A DNA stretch of 64,000 nucleotides from Marthasterias glacialis (taxonomy: Eukaryota; Echinodermata; Asteroidea; Forcipulatida; Asteriidae): NCBI GenBank assembly GCA_911728455.2, contig OU452229.1, positions 13,240,076-13,304,075 on the forward strand, written 5' to 3'. A model generated the notes under the pieces. It searched no databases and was not told the DNA's origin. It saw nothing but the letters and a program-made list of their open reading frames with translations. This document shows positions 46,501-60,251 of the stretch, one piece after another (the stretch's first letter is position 1; every line of letters starts with the position of its first letter). The position numbers and the translations under genes are program-made.

Positions 46501-49436
46501 CTTCGGGGTGTCCTCACTCCGCGGTCCCTGGCATCGTCCCTGTTTATCCTGCAGCCCCAAGACCGGCATTTTCGGAAAGCCCATGATCAGGGCTTTCCAA
46601 CAGTGTCAAACTTGTCAGTTTCCCGCCAATACTTTGGGAGATAGAGCCGTTGCTAAGTCTTGTTTTCACTCTGTTACAGCTTCGTGTACAAAAGTGCCAT
46701 AAGACAGGCGTTTGAAGCGCATTCGGAGCAGCCCCGCTCCCTGATGGTTTCAAGACGGAAGATGGCCCTGGCTGGCCGGGAAAACCAGTTTTGTGGATGC
46801 AGGACTATGGCAGCTACCTGCAGGTACAATAACTTTCTCTCTAGCCCCATTATTTCTGGATTTATTGGCCGTGGCGCTGCCGACTTCTTTTTTCGGCGTT
46901 TTTTTGCTGGCTTCGGTCCAGCACACATGTAGTTGCCTTGGCTATTGTTGACGTACACACAGCATGGCTGTTTGCACTGGACATCTTCGGGGTGTCCTCA
47001 CTCCGCGGTCCATGGAATCCTCCCTGTTTGTCCTGCAGCCCCAAGACCGGCATTTTCGGAAAGCCCATGAGCAGGGCTTTCCAACAGTGTCAAACTTGTC
47101 AGTTTCCCGCCAATACTTTGGGAGATAGAGCCGTTGCTAAGTCTTGTTTTCACTCTGTTACAGCTTCGTGTACAAAAGTGCCATAAGACAGGCGTTTGAA
47201 GCGCATTCGGAGCAGCCCCGCTCCCTGATGGTTTCAAGACGGAAGATGGCCCTGGCTGGCCGGGAAAACCAGTTTTGTGGATGCAGGACTATGGCAGCTA
47301 CCTGCAGGTACAATACATTTCTCTCTAGCCCAATTATTTTTGGATTTATTGGCCGTGGCGCCGCCGACTTCTTTTTTTGGCGTTTTTTTGCTGGCTTCGG
47401 TCCAGCACACATGTAGTTGCCTTGGCTATTGTTGACGTACACACAGCATGGCCGTATGCACTGGACATCTTCGGGGTGTCCTCACTCCGCGGTCCCTGGC
47501 ATCCTACCTGTTTATCCTGCAGCCCCAAGACCGGCATTTTCAGAAAGCCCATGAGCAGGGCTTTCCAACAGTGTCAAACTTGTCAGTTTCCCGCCAATAC
47601 TTTGGGAGATAGAGCCATTGCTAAGTCTTGTTTTCACTCTGTTACAGCTTCGTGTACAAAAGTGCCATAAGACAGGCGTTTGAAGTGCATTCGGAGCAGC
47701 CCCGCTCCCTGGTGGTTTCAAGACGGAAGATGGCCCTGGCTGGCCGGGAAAACCAGATTTTCGGATGCAGGACTATGGCAGCTACCTGCAGGTACAATAA
47801 CTTTCTCTCTAGCCCCATTATTTCTGGATTTATTGGCCGTGGCGCTGCCGACTTCTTTTTTCGGCGTTTTTTTGCTGGCTTCGGTCCAGCACACATGTAG
47901 TTGCCTTGGCTATTGTTGACGTACACACAGCATGGCTTTTTGCACTGGACATCTTCGGGGTGTCCTCACTCCGCGGTCCATGGAATCCTCCCTGTTTGTC
48001 CTGCAGCCCCAAGACCGGCATTTTCGGAAAGCCCATGAGCAGGGCTTTCCAACAGTGTCAAACTTGTCAGTTTCCCGCCAATACTTTGGGAGATAGAGCC
48101 GTTGCTAAGTCTTGTTTTCACTCTGTTACAGCTTCGTGTACAAAAGTGCCATAAGACAGGCGTTTGAAGCGCATTCGGAGCAGCCCCGCTCCCTGATGGT
48201 TTCAAGACGGAAGATGGCCCTGGCTGGCCGGGAAAACCAGTTTTGTGGATGCAGGACTATGGCAGCTACCTGCAGGTACAATACATTTCTCTCTAGCCCA
48301 ATTATTTTTGGATTTATTGGCCGTGGCGCCGCCGACTTGTTTTTTTGGCGTTTTTTTGCTGGCTTCGGTCCAGCACACATGTAGTTGCCTTGGCTATTGT
48401 TGACGTACACACAGCATGGCCGTATGCACTGGACATCTTCGGGGTGTCCTCACTCCGCGGTCCCTGGCATCCTACCTGTTTATCCTGCAGCCCCAAGACC
48501 GGCATTTTCAGAAAGCCCATGAGCAGGGCTTTCCAACAGTGTCAAACTTGTCAGTTTCCCGCCAATACTTTGGGAGATAGAGCCGTTGCTAAGTCTTGTT
48601 TTCACTCTGTTACAGCTTCGTGTACAAAAGTGCCATAAGACAGGCGTTTGAAGCGCATTCGGAGCAGCCCCGCTCCCTGGTGGTTTCAAGACGGAAGATG
48701 GCCCTGGCTGGCCGGGAAAACCAGATTTTCGGATGCAGGACTATGGCAGCTACCTGCAGGTACAATAACTCTCTCTCTAGCCCCATTATTTCTGGATTTA
48801 TTGGCCGTGGCGCTGCCGACTTCTTTTTTCGGCGTTTTTTTGCTGGCTTCGGTCCAGCACACATGTAGTTGCCTTGGCTATTGTTGACGTACACACAGCA
48901 TGGCTGTTTTTACTGGACATCTTCGGGGTGTCCTCACTCCGCGGTCCATGGAATCCTCCCTAGTTGTCCTGCAGCCCCAAGACCGGCATTTTCGGAAAGC
49001 CCATGAGCAGGGCTTTCCAACAGTGTCAGACTTGTCAGTTTCCCGCCAATACTTTGGGAGATAGAGCCGTTGCTAAGTCTTGTTTTCACTCTGTTACAGC
49101 TTCGTGTACAAAAGTGCCATTAGACAGGCGTTTGAAGCGCATTCGGATCAGACCCGCTCCCTGGTGGTTTCAAGACGGAAGATGGCCCTGGCTGGCCGGG
49201 AAAACCAGATTTTCGGATGCAGGACTATGGCAGCTACCTGCAGGTACAATAAATTTCTCGCTAGCCCCATTATTTCTGGATTTATTGGTCGTGGCGCTGC
49301 CGACTTCTTTTTGCGGCGTTTTTTTGCTGGCTTCGGTCCAGCACACATGTAGTTGCCTTGGCTATTGTTGACGTACACACAGCATGGCAGTATGCACTGG
49401 ACATCTTCGGGGTGTCCTCACTCCGCGGTCCCTGGC
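43507..49436 (+). repeat. Twelve-monomer higher-order unit, copy 2
   Basis: Near-identical to copy 1. The only differences I noticed over 5.8 kb are C to T at 46117 (GCTTTCCAATAG) and G to T at 47938 (GGCTTTTTGC). The first base change creates a stop that splits the long open frame of copy 1. The match to copy 1 continues to about 49436, where CATCCTACCTG replaces CATCCTCCCTG and the next duplication begins. Confidence 0.92.
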
Positions 49437-51372
49437 ATCCTACCTGTTTATCCTGCAGCCCCAAGACCGGCATTTTCAGAAAGCCCATGAGCAGGGCTTT
49501 CCAACAGTGTCAAACTTGTCAGTTTCCCGCCAATACTTTGGGAGATAGAGCCATTGCTAAGTCTTGTTTTCACTCTGTTACAGCTTCGTGTACAAAAGTG
49601 CCATAAGACAGGCGTTTGAAGTGCATTCGGAGCAGCCCCGCTCCCTGGTGGTTTCAAGACGGAAGATGGCCCTGGCTGGCCGGGAAAACCAGATTTTCGG
49701 ATGCAGGACTATGGCAGCTACCTGCAGGTACAATAACTTTCTCTCTAGCCCCATTATTTCTGGATTTATTGGCCGTGGCGCTGCCGACTTCTTTTTTCGG
49801 CGTTTTTTTGCTGGCTTCGGTCCAGCACACATGTAGTTGCCTTGGCTATTGTTGACGTACACACAGCATGGCTTTTTGCACTGGACATCTTCGGGGTGTC
49901 CTCACTCCGCGGTCCATGGAATCCTCCCTGTTTGTCCTGCAGCCCCAAGACCGGCATTTTCGGAAAGCCCATGAGCAGGGCTTTCCAACAGTGTCAAACT
50001 TGTCAGTTTCCCGCCAATACTTTGGGAGATAGAGCCGTTGCTAAGTCTTGTTTTCACTCTGTTACAGCTTCGTGTACAAAAGTGCCATAAGACAGGCGTT
50101 TGAAGCGCATTCGGAGCAGCCCCGCTCCCTGATGGTTTCAAGACGGAAGATGGCCCTGGCTGGCCGGGAAAACCAGTTTTGTGGATGCAGGACTATGGCA
50201 GCTACCTGCAGGTACAATACATTTCTCTCTAGCCCAATTATTTTTGGATTTATTGGCCGTGGCGCCGCCGACTTGTTTTTTTGGCGTTTTTTTGCTGGCT
50301 TCGGTCCAGCACACATGTAGTTGCCTTGGCTATTGTTGACGTACACACAGCATGGCCGTATGCACTGGACATCTTCGGGGTGTCCTCACTCCGCGGTCCC
50401 TGGCATCCTACCTGTTTATCCTGCAGCCCCAAGACCGGCATTTTCAGAAAGCCCATGAGCAGGGCTTTCCAACAGTGTCAAACTTGTCAGTTTCCCGCCA
50501 ATACTTTGGGAGATAGAGCCGTTGCTAAGTCTTGTTTTCACTCTGTTACAGCTTCGTGTACAAAAGTGCCATAAGACAGGCGTTTGAAGCGCATTCGGAG
50601 CAGCCCCGCTCCCTGGTGGTTTCAAGACGGAAGATGGCCCTGGCTGGCCGGGAAAACCAGATTTTCGGATGCAGGACTATGGCAGCTACCTGCAGGTACA
50701 ATAACTCTCTCTCTAGCCCCATTATTTCTGGATTTATTGGCCGTGGCGCTGCCGACTTCTTTTTTCGGCGTTTTTTTGCTGGCTTCGGTCCAGCACACAT
50801 GTAGTTGCCTTGGCTATTGTTGACGTACACACAGCATGGCTGTTTTTACTGGACATCTTCGGGGTGTCCTCACTCCGCGGTCCATGGAATCCTCCCTAGT
50901 TGTCCTGCAGCCCCAAGACCGGCATTTTCGGAAAGCCCATGAGCAGGGCTTTCCAACAGTGTCAGACTTGTCAGTTTCCCGCCAATACTTTGGGAGATAG
51001 AGCCGTTGCTAAGTCTTGTTTTCACTCTGTTACAGCTTCGTGTACAAAAGTGCCATTAGACAGGCGTTTGAAGCGCATTCGGATCAGACCCGCTCCCTGG
51101 TGGTTTCAAGACGGAAGATGGCCCTGGCTGGCCGGGAAAACCAGATTTTCGGATGCAGGACTATGGCAGCTACCTGCAGGTACAATAAATTTCTCGCTAG
51201 CCCCATTATTTCTGGATTTATTGGTCGTGGCGCTGCCGACTTCTTTTTGCGGCGTTTTTTTGCTGGCTTCGGTCCAGCACACATGTAGTTGCCTTGGCTA
51301 TTGTTGACGTACACACAGCATGGCAGTATGCACTGGACATCTTCGGGGTGTCCTCACTCCGCGGTCCCTGGC
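49437..51372 (+). repeat. Four-monomer unit, extra copy (1,936 bp)
   Basis: Repeats about 47501-49436 at an offset of exactly four monomers. It carries the private GGCTTTTTGC change (about 49870) that copy 2 of the 12-mer has and copy 1 lacks, so it was derived from copy 2 after the 12-mer duplication. It ends at about 51372, where GGCATCGTCCCTG, otherwise seen at 40726 and 46533, takes over. Confidence 0.92.
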
Positions 51373-54300
51373 ATCGTCCCTGTTTATCCTGCAGCCCCAA
51401 GACCGGCATTTTCGGAAAGCCCATGAGCAGGGCTTTCCAACAGTGTCAAACTTGTCAGTTTCCCGCCAATACTTTGGGAGATAGAGCCGTTGCTAAGTCT
51501 TGTTTTCACTCTGTTACAGCTTCGTGTACAAAAGTGCCATAAGACAGGCGTTTGAAGCGCATTCGGAGCAGCCCCGCTCCCTGGTGGTTTCAAGACGGAA
51601 GATGGCCCTGGCTGGCCGGGAAAACCAGATTTTCGGATGCAGGACTATGGCAGCTACCTGCAGGTACAATAACTTTCTCTCTAGCCCCATTATTTCTGGA
51701 TTTATTGGCCGTGGCGCTGCCGACTTCTTTTTTCGGTGTTTTTTTGCTGGCTTCGGTCCAGCACACATGTAGTTGCCTTGGCTATTGTTGACGTACACAC
51801 AGCATGGCTGTTTGCACTGGACATCTTCGGGGTGTCCTCACTCCGCGGTTTTTGCCATCCTCCCTGTTTGTCCTGCAGCCCCAAGACCGGCATTTTCGGA
51901 AAGCCCATGAGCAGGGCTTTCCAACAGTGTCAGACTTGTCAGTTTCCCGCCAATACTTTGGGAGATAGAGCCGTTGCTAAGTCTTGTTTTCACTCTGTTA
52001 CAGCTTCGTGTACAAAAGTGCCATTAGACAGGCGTTTGAAGCGCATTCGGAGCAGACCCGCTCCCTGGTGGTTTCAAGACGGAAGATGGCCCTGGCTGGC
52101 CGGGAAAACCATATATTCGGATGCAGGACTATGGCAGCTACCTGCAGGTACAATAAATTTCTCTCTAGCCCCATTATTTCTGGATTTATTGGCCGTGGCG
52201 CTGCCGACTTCTTTTTTCGGCGTTTTTTTGCTGGCTTCGGTCCAGCACACATGTAGTTGCCTTGGCTATTGTTGACGTACTCACAGCATGGCCTTATGCA
52301 CTGGACATCTTCGGGGTGTCCTCACTCCGCGGTCCCTGGCATCCTCCCTGTTTATCCTGCAGCCCCAAAACCGGCATTTTCGGAAAGCCCATGAGCAGGG
52401 CTTTCCAACAGTGTCAAACTTGTCAGTTTCCCGCCAATACTTTGGGAGACAGAGCCGTTGCTAAGTCTTGTTTTCACTCTGTTACAGCTTCGTGTACAAA
52501 AGTGCCATTAGACAGGCGTTTGAAGCGCATTCGGAGCAGCCCCGCTCCCTGGTGGTTTCAAGACGGAAGATGGCCCTGGCTGGCCGGGAAAACCAGATTT
52601 TCGGATGCAGGACTATGGCAGCTACCTGCAGGTACAATACATTTCTCTCTAGCCCCATTATTTCTGGATTTATTGGCCGTGGCGCTGCCGACTTCTTTTT
52701 TCGGCGTTTTTTTGCTGGCTTCGGTCCAGCACACATGTAGTTGCCTTGGCTATTGTTGACGTACACACAGCATGGCCGTATGCACTGGACATCTTCGGGG
52801 TGTCCTCACTCCGCGGTCCCTGGCATCCTACCTGTTTATCCTGCAGCCCCAAGACCGGCATTTTCGGAAAGCCCATGAGCAGGGCTTTCCAACAGTGTCA
52901 CACTTGTCAGTTTCCCGCCAATACTTTGGGAGATAGAGCCGTTGCTAAGTCTTGTTTTCACTCTGTTACAGCTTCGTGTACAAAAGTGCCATAAGACAGG
53001 CGTTTGAAGCGCATTCGGAGCAGCCCCGCTCCCTGATGGTTTCAAGACGGAAGATGGCCCTGGCTGGCCGGGAAAACCAGATTTTCGGATGCAGGACTAT
53101 GGCAGCTACCTGCAGGTACAATAACTTTCTCTCTAGCCCCATTATTTCTGGATTTATTGGCCGTGGCGCTGCCGACTTCTTTTTTCGGCGTTTTTTTGCT
53201 GGCTTCGGTCCAGCACACATGTAGTTGCCTTGGCTATTGTTGACGTACACACAGCATGGCTGTTTGCACTGGACATCTTCGGGGTGTCCTCACTCCGCGG
53301 TCCATGGAATCCTCCCTGTTTGTCCTGCAGCCCCAAGACCGGCATTTTCGGAAAGCCCATGAGCAGGGCTTTCCAACAGTGTCAGACTTGTCAGTTTCCC
53401 GCCAATACTTTGGGAGATAGAGCCGTTGCTAAGTCTTGTTTTCACTCTGTTACAGCTTCGTGTACAAAAGTGCCATTAGACAGGCGTTTGAAGAGCATTC
53501 GGAGCAGACCCGCTCCCTGGTGGTTTCAAGACGGAAGATGGCCCTGGCTGGCCGGGAAAACCATATATTCGTATGCAGGACTATGGCAGCTACCTGCAGG
53601 TACAATAAATTTCTCTCTAGCCCCATTATTTCTGGATTTATTGGCCGTGGCGCTGCCGACTTCCTTTTTCGGCGTTTTTTTGCTGGCTTCGGTCCAGCAC
53701 ACATGTAGTTGCCTTGGCTATTGTTGACGTACACACAGCATGGCAGTATGCACTGGACATCATCGGGGTGTCCTCACTTCGCGGTCCCTGGCATCCTCCC
53801 TGTTTATCCTGCAGCCCCAAGACCGGCATTTTCGGAAAGCCCATGAGCAGGGCTTTCCAACAGTGTCAGACTTGTCAGTTTCCCGCCAATACTTTGGGAG
53901 ATAGAGCCGTTGCTAAGTCTTGTTTTCACTCTGTTACAGCTTCGTGTACAAAAGTGCCATTAGACAGGCGTTTGAAGAGCATTCGGAGCAGACCCGCTCC
54001 CTGGTGGTTTCAAGACGGAAGATGGCCCTGGCTGGCCGGGAAAACCATATATTCGGATGCAGGACTATGGCAGCTACCTGCAGGTACAATAAATTTCTCT
54101 CTAGCCCCATTATTTCTGGATTTATTGGCCGTGGCGCTGCCGACTTCCTTTTTCGGCGTTTTTTTGCTGGCTTCGGTCCAGCACACATGTAGTTGCCTTG
54201 GCTATTGTTGACGTACACACAGCATGGCAGTATGCACTGGACATCATCGGGGTGTCCTCACTCCGCGGTCCCTGGCATCCTCCCTGTTTATCCTGCAGCC

Positions 54301-57300
54301 CCAAGACCGGCATTTTCGGAAAGCCCATGAGCAGGGCTTTCCAACAGTGTCAAACTTGTCAGTTTCCCGCCAATACTTTGGGAGATAGAGCCGTTGCTAA
54401 GTCTTGTTTTCACTCTGTTACAGCTTCGTGTACAAAAGTGCCATAAGACAGGCGTTTGAAGCGCATTCGGAGCAGCCCCGCTCCCTGATGGTTTCAAGAC
54501 GGAAGATGGCCCTGGCTGGCCGGGAAAACCAGATTTTCGGATGCAGGACTATGGCAGCTACCTGCAGGTACAATAAATTTCTCTCTAGCCCCATTATTTC
54601 TGGATTTATTGGCCGTGGCGCTGCCGACTTCTTTTTTCGGCGTTTTTTTGCTGGCTTCGGTCCAGCACACATGTAGTTGCCTTGGCTATTGTTGACGTAC
54701 ACACAGCATGGCCGTATGCACTGGACATCTTCGGGGTGTCCTCACTCCGCGGTCCCTGGCATCCTCCCTGTTTATCCTGCAGCCCCAAGACCGGCATTTT
54801 CGGAAAGCCCATGAGCAGGGCTTTCCAACAGTGTCAAACTTGTCAGTTTCCCGCCAATACTTTGGGAGATAGAGCCGTTGCTAAGTCTTGTTTTCACTCT
54901 GTTACAGCTTCGTGTACAAAAGTGCCATAAGACAGGCGTTTGAAGCGCATTCGGAGCAGCCCCGCTCCCTGATGGTTTCAAGACGGAAGATGGCCCTGGC
55001 TGGCGGGGAAAACCAGATTTTCGGATGCAGGACTATGGCAGCTACCTGCAGGTACAATAACTTTCTCTCTAGCCCCATTATTTCTGGATTTATTGGCCGT
55101 GGCGCTGCCGACTTCTTTTTTCGGCGTTTTTTTGCTGGCTTCGGTCCAGCACACATGTAGTTGCCTTGGCTATTGTTGACGTACACACAGCATGGCCGTA
55201 TGCACTGGAAATCTTCGGGGTGTCGTCACTCCGCGGTCCCTGGCATCCTACCTGTTTATCCTGCAGCCCCAAGACCGGCATTTTCGGAAAGCCCATGAGC
55301 AGGGCTTTCCAACAGTGTCTGACTTGTCAGTTTCCCGCCAATACTTTGGGAGATAGAGCCGTTGCTAAGTCTTGTTTTCACTCTGTTACAGCTTCGTGTA
55401 CAAAATTGCCTTAAGACAGGCGTTTGAAGCGCATTCGGGGCAGGCCCGCTCCCTGGTGGTTTCAAGACGGAAGATGGCCCTGGCTGGCCGGGAAAACCAG
55501 ATTTTCGGATGCAGGACTATGGCAGCTACCTGCAGGTACAATAAATTTCTCTCTAGCCCCATTATTTCTGGATTTATTGGCCGTGGCGCTGCCGACTTCT
55601 TTTTTCGGCGTTTTTTTGCTGGCTTCGGTCCAGCACACATGTAGTTGCCTTGGCTATTGTTGACGTACTCACAGCATGGCCTTATGCACTGGACATCTTC
55701 GGTTTGTCCTCACTCCGCGGTCCCTGGCATCCTCCCTGTTTATCCTGCAGCCCCAAGACCGGCATTTTCGGAAAGCCCATGAGCAGGGCTTTCCAACAGT
55801 GTCAAACTTGTCAGTTTCCCGCCAAAACTTTGGGAGATAGAGCCGTTGCTAAGTCTTGTTTTCACTCTGTTACAGCTTCGTGTACAAAAGTGCCATTAGA
55901 CAGGCGTTTGAAGCGCATTCGGAGCAGACCCGCTCCCTGGTGGTTTCAAGACGGAAGATGGCCCTGGCTGGCCGGGAAAACCAGATTTTCGGATGCAGGA
56001 CTATGGCAGCTACCTGCAGGTACAAGAAATTTCTCTCTAGCCCCATTATTTCTGGATTTATTGGCCTTGGCGCTGCCGACTTCTTTTTTCGGCGTTTTTT
56101 TGCTGGCTTCGGTCCAGCACACATGTAGTTGCCTTGGCTATTGTTGACGTACACACAGCATGGCCTTATGCACTGGACATCTTCGGGGTGTCCTCACTCC
56201 GCAGTCCCTGGCATCCTACCTGTTTATGCTGCAGCCCCAAGACCGGCATTTTCGGAAAGCCCATGAGCAGGGCTCTCCAACAGTGTCTGACTTGTCAGTT
56301 TCCCGCAAATACTTTGGGAGATAGAGCCATTGCTAAGTCTTGTTTTCACTCTGTTACAGCTTCGTGTTCAAAAGTGCCATTAGACAGGCGTTTGAAGCGC
56401 ATTCGGAGCAGCCCCGCTCCGTGGTGGTTTCAAGACGGAAGATGGCCCTGGCTGGCCGGGAAAACCAGATTTTTGGATTCAGGACTATAGCAGCTAACTG
56501 CAGGTACAATAACTTTCTCTCTAGCCCCATTATTTCTGGATTTATTGGCCGTGGCGCTGCCGACTTCTTTTTTCGGCGTTTTTTTGCTGGCTTCGGTCCA
56601 GCACACATGTAGTTGCCTTGGCTATTGTTGACGTACACACAGCATGGCCGTATGCACTGGACATCTTCGGGGTGTCCTCACTCCGCGGTCCATGGAATCC
56701 TCCCTGTTTATCCTGCAGCCCCAAGACCGGCATTTTCGGAAAGCCCATGAGCAGGGCTTTCCAACAGTGTCAAACTTGTCAGTTTCCCGTCAATACTTTG
56801 GGAGATAGAGCCGTTGCTAAGTCTTGTTTTCACTCTGTTACAGCTTCGTGTACAAAAGTGCCATAAGACAGGCGTTTGAAGCGCATTCGGAGCAGCCCCG
56901 CTCCCTGATGGTTTCAAGACGGAAGATGGCCCTGGCTGGCCGGGAAAACCAGATTTTCGGATGCAGGACTATGGCAGCTACCTGCAGGTACAATAACTTT
57001 ATCTCTAGCCCCATTATTTCTGGATTTATTGGCCGTGGCGCTGCCGACTTCTTTTTTCGGCGTTTTTTTGCTGGCTTCGGTCCAGCACACATGTAGTTGC
57101 CTTGGCTATTGTTGACGTACACACAGCATGGCCGTATGCACTGGACATCTTCGGGGTGTCCTCACTCCGCGGTCCCTGGCATCCTACCTGTTTATCCTGC
57201 AGCCCCAAGACCGGCATTTTCGGAAAGCCCATGAGCAGGGCTTTCCAACAGTGTCAAACTTGTCAGTTTCCCGCCAATACTTTGGGAGATAGAGCCGTTG

Positions 57301-57830
57301 CTCAGTCTTGTTTTCACTCTGTTACAGCTTCGTGTACAAAATTGCCTTAAGACAGGTGTTTGAAGCGCATTCGGGGCAGCCCCGCTCCCTGGTGGTTTCA
57401 AGATGGAAGATGGCCCTGGCTGGCCGGGAAAACCAGATTTTCGGATGCAGGACTATGGCAGCTACCTGCAGGTACAATAAATTTCTCTCGAGCCCCATTA
57501 TTTCTGGATTTATTGGCCGTGGCGCTGCCGACTTCTTTTTTCGGCGTTTTTTTGCTGGCTTCGGTCCAGCACACATGTAGTTGCCTTGGCTATTGTTGAC
57601 GTACACACAGCATGGCCGTATGCACTGGACATCTTCGGGGTGTCCTCACTCCGCGGTCCCTGGCATCCTCCCTGTTTATCCTGCAGCCCCAAGACCGGCA
57701 TTTTCGGAAAGCCCATGAGCAGGGCTTTCCAACAGTGTCTGACTTGTCAGTTTCCCGCCAATACTTTGGGAGATAGAGCCGTTGCTAAGTCTTGTTTTCA
57801 CTCTGTTACAGCTTCGTGTACAAAAGTGCC
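51373..57830 (+). repeat. Array block 6: homogeneous monomers
   Basis: Monomers with anchors 51500-57308 and exact 484-bp spacing. Monomers 53436 and 53920 are neighbours sharing GAAGAGCATTCGG, CCATATATTCG, GACTTCCTTTTTCGG and CATCATCGGGG. Units with AAAATTGCCTTAAGACAGG appear at 55372 and 57308, and earlier at 34562, so this subtype is spread over more than 20 kb. 56340 has an odd TTTTTGGATTCAGG and CAGCTAACTGCAGG, which damages the 12-bp palindrome. Confidence 0.9.
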
Positions 57831-59664
57831 ATAAGACAGGCGTTTGAAGCGCATTCGGAGCAGCCCCGCTCCCTGATGGTTTCAAGACGGAAGATGGCCC
57901 TGGCTGGCCGGGAAAACCAGATTTTCGGATGCAGGACTATGGCAGCTACCTGCAGGTACAATAACTTTCTCTCTAGCCCCATTATTTCTGGATTTATTGG
58001 CCGTGGCGCTGCCGACTTCTTTTTTCGGCGTTTTTTTGCTGGCTTCGGTCCAGCACACATGTAGTTGCCTTGGCTATTGTTGACGTACACACAGCATGGC
58101 CGTATGCACTGGACATCTTCGGGGTGTCCTCACTCCGCGGTCCATGGAATCCTCCCTGTTTATCCTGCAGCCCCAAGACCGGCATTTTCGGAAAGCCCAT
58201 GAGCAGGGCTTTCCAACAGTGTCAAACTTGTCAGTTTCCCGCCAATACTTTGGGAGATAGAGCCGTTGCTCAGTCTTGTTTTCACTCTGTTACAGCTTCG
58301 TGTACAAAATTGCCTTAAGACAGGTGTTTGAAGCGCATTCGGGGCAGCCCCGCTCCCTGGTGGTTTCAAGATGGAAGATGGCCCTGGCTGGCCGGGAAAA
58401 CCAGATTTTCGGATGCAGGACTATGGCAGCTACCTGCAGGTACAATAAATTTCTCTCGAGCCCCATTATTTCTGGATTTATTGGCCGTGGCGCTGCCGAC
58501 TTCTTTTTTCGGCGTTTTTTTGCTGGCTTCGGTCCAGCACACATGTAGTTGCCTTGGCTATTGTTGACGTACACACAGCATGGCCGTATGCACCGGACAT
58601 CTTCGGGGTGTCCTCACTCCGCGGTCCCTGGCATCCTCCCTGTTTATCCAGCAGCCCCAAGACCGGCATTTTCGGAAAGCACATGAGCAGGGCTCTCCAA
58701 CAGTGTCAGACTTGTCAGTTTCCCGCCAATACTTTGGGAGATAGAGCCGTTGCTAAGTCTTGTTTTCACTCTGTTACAGCTTCGTGTACAAAAGTGCCTC
58801 TAGACAGGCGTTTGAAGCGCATTCGGAGCAGCCCCGCTCCCTGGTGGTTTCAAAATGGAAGATGGCCCTGGCTGTCCGGGAAAACCAGATTTTCGGATGC
58901 AGGACTATGGCAGCTACCTGCAGGTACAATAAATTTCTCTCGAGCCCCATTATTTCTGGATTTATTGTCCGTGGCGCTGCCGACTTCTTTTTTCGGCGTT
59001 TTTTTGCTGGCTTCGGTCCAGCACACATGTAGTTGCCTTGGCTATTGTTGACGTACACACAGCATGGTCGTATGCACTGGACATCTTCGGGGTGTCCTCA
59101 CTCCGCGGTCCCTGGCATCCTCCCTGTTTATCCTGCAGCCCCAAGACCGGCATTTTCGGAAAGCCCATGAGCAGGGCTTTCCAACAGTGTCAGACTTGTC
59201 AGTTTCCCGCAAATACTTTGGGAGATAGAGCCGTTGCTAAGTCTTGTTTTCACTCTGTTACAGCTTCGTGTACAAAAGTGCCTCTAGACAGGCGTTTGAA
59301 GCGCATTCGGAGCAGCCCCGCTCCCTGGTGGTTTCAAGACGGAAGATGGCCCTGGCTGGCCGGGAAAACCAGATTTTCGGATGCAGGACTATGGCAGCTA
59401 CCTGCAGGTACAAGAAATTTCTCTCTAGCCCCGTTATTTCTGGATTTATTGGCCGTAGCGCTGCCGACTTTTTTTTTTCACGCGTTTTTTTGCTGGCTTC
59501 GGTCCAGCACACATGTAGTTGCCTTGGCTATTGTTGACGTACACACAGCATGGCCGTATGCACTGGACATCTTCGGTTTGTCCTCACTCCGCGGTCCACG
59601 GAATCCTCCCTGTTTATCCTGCAGCCCCAAGACCGGCATTTTCGGAAAGCCCATGAGCAGGGCT
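57831..59664 (+). repeat. 2,422-bp-offset duplication, copy 1
   Basis: Matches 60252-62086 at a constant offset of 2,422 bp (five monomers plus 2 bp). Shared markers are ATTGCCTTAAGACAGGTG, TTCTCTCGAGCCCC, GCACATGAGCAGGGCTCTCC, GGCTGTCCGGG, TTATTGTCCGTGG, CCTCTAGACAGG and GACTTTTTTTTTTCACGCG-like T-run growth near 59470. The last change makes one monomer 486 bp, the source of the extra 2 bp and of a 327-codon open frame at 59038-60021. Confidence 0.88.
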
Positions 59665-60251
59665 TTCCAACAGTGTCAGACTTGTCAGTTTCCCGCAAAT
59701 ACTTTGGGAGATAGAGCCGTTGCTAAGTCTTGTTTTCACTCTGTTACAGCTTCGTGTACAAAAGTGCCTCTAGACAGGCGTTTGAAGCGCATTCGGAGCA
59801 GCCCCGCTCCCTGGTGGTTTCAAGACGGAAGATGGCCCTGGCTGGCCGGGAAAACCAGATTTTCGGATGCAGGACTATGGCAGCTACCTGCAGGTACAAT
59901 AACTTTCTCTCTAGCCCCATTATTTCTGGATTTATTGGCCGTGGCGCTGCCGACTTCTTTTTTCGGCGTTTTTTTGCTGGCTTCGGTCCAGCACACATGT
60001 AGTTGCCTTGGCTATTGTTGACGTACACACAGCATGGCCGTATGCACTGGACATCTTCGGGGTGTCCTCACTCCGCGGTCAATGGAATCCTCCCTGTTTA
60101 TCCTGCAGCCCCAAGACCGGCATTTTCGGAAAGCCCATGAGCAGGGCTTTCCAACAGTGTCAAACTTGTCAGTTTCCCGTCAATACTTTGGGAGATAGAG
60201 CCGTTGCTAAGTCTTGTTTTCACTCTGTTACAGCTTCGTGTACAAAAGTGC
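59665..60251 (+). repeat. Non-matching segment between the copies
   Basis: In a plain tandem duplication this stretch should match 57243-57829, but it does not: it has CCTCTAGAC where the partner has CCTTAAGAC. The stretch near 60.1 kb resembles 56.7 kb instead (both have GTTTCCCGTCAATAC). Local conversion after the duplication, or a larger seven-monomer exchange, would explain it. Confidence 0.7.

Noticed and set aside
37700..51372. Dismissing the near-identical blocks as assembly artefacts
   Set aside because: Cannot be excluded without reads, but the copies carry distinguishing substitutions (46117, 47938/49870) and different junctions, which argues for real duplications. I kept them as findings with this caveat.
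59038..60021. 327-codon open frame (also at 61460-62443) as a possible gene
   Set aside because: It arises because one monomer is 486 bp long through T-run growth, which keeps the phase across two units. The second occurrence is the segmental duplication. There is no sign of codon-level constraint.
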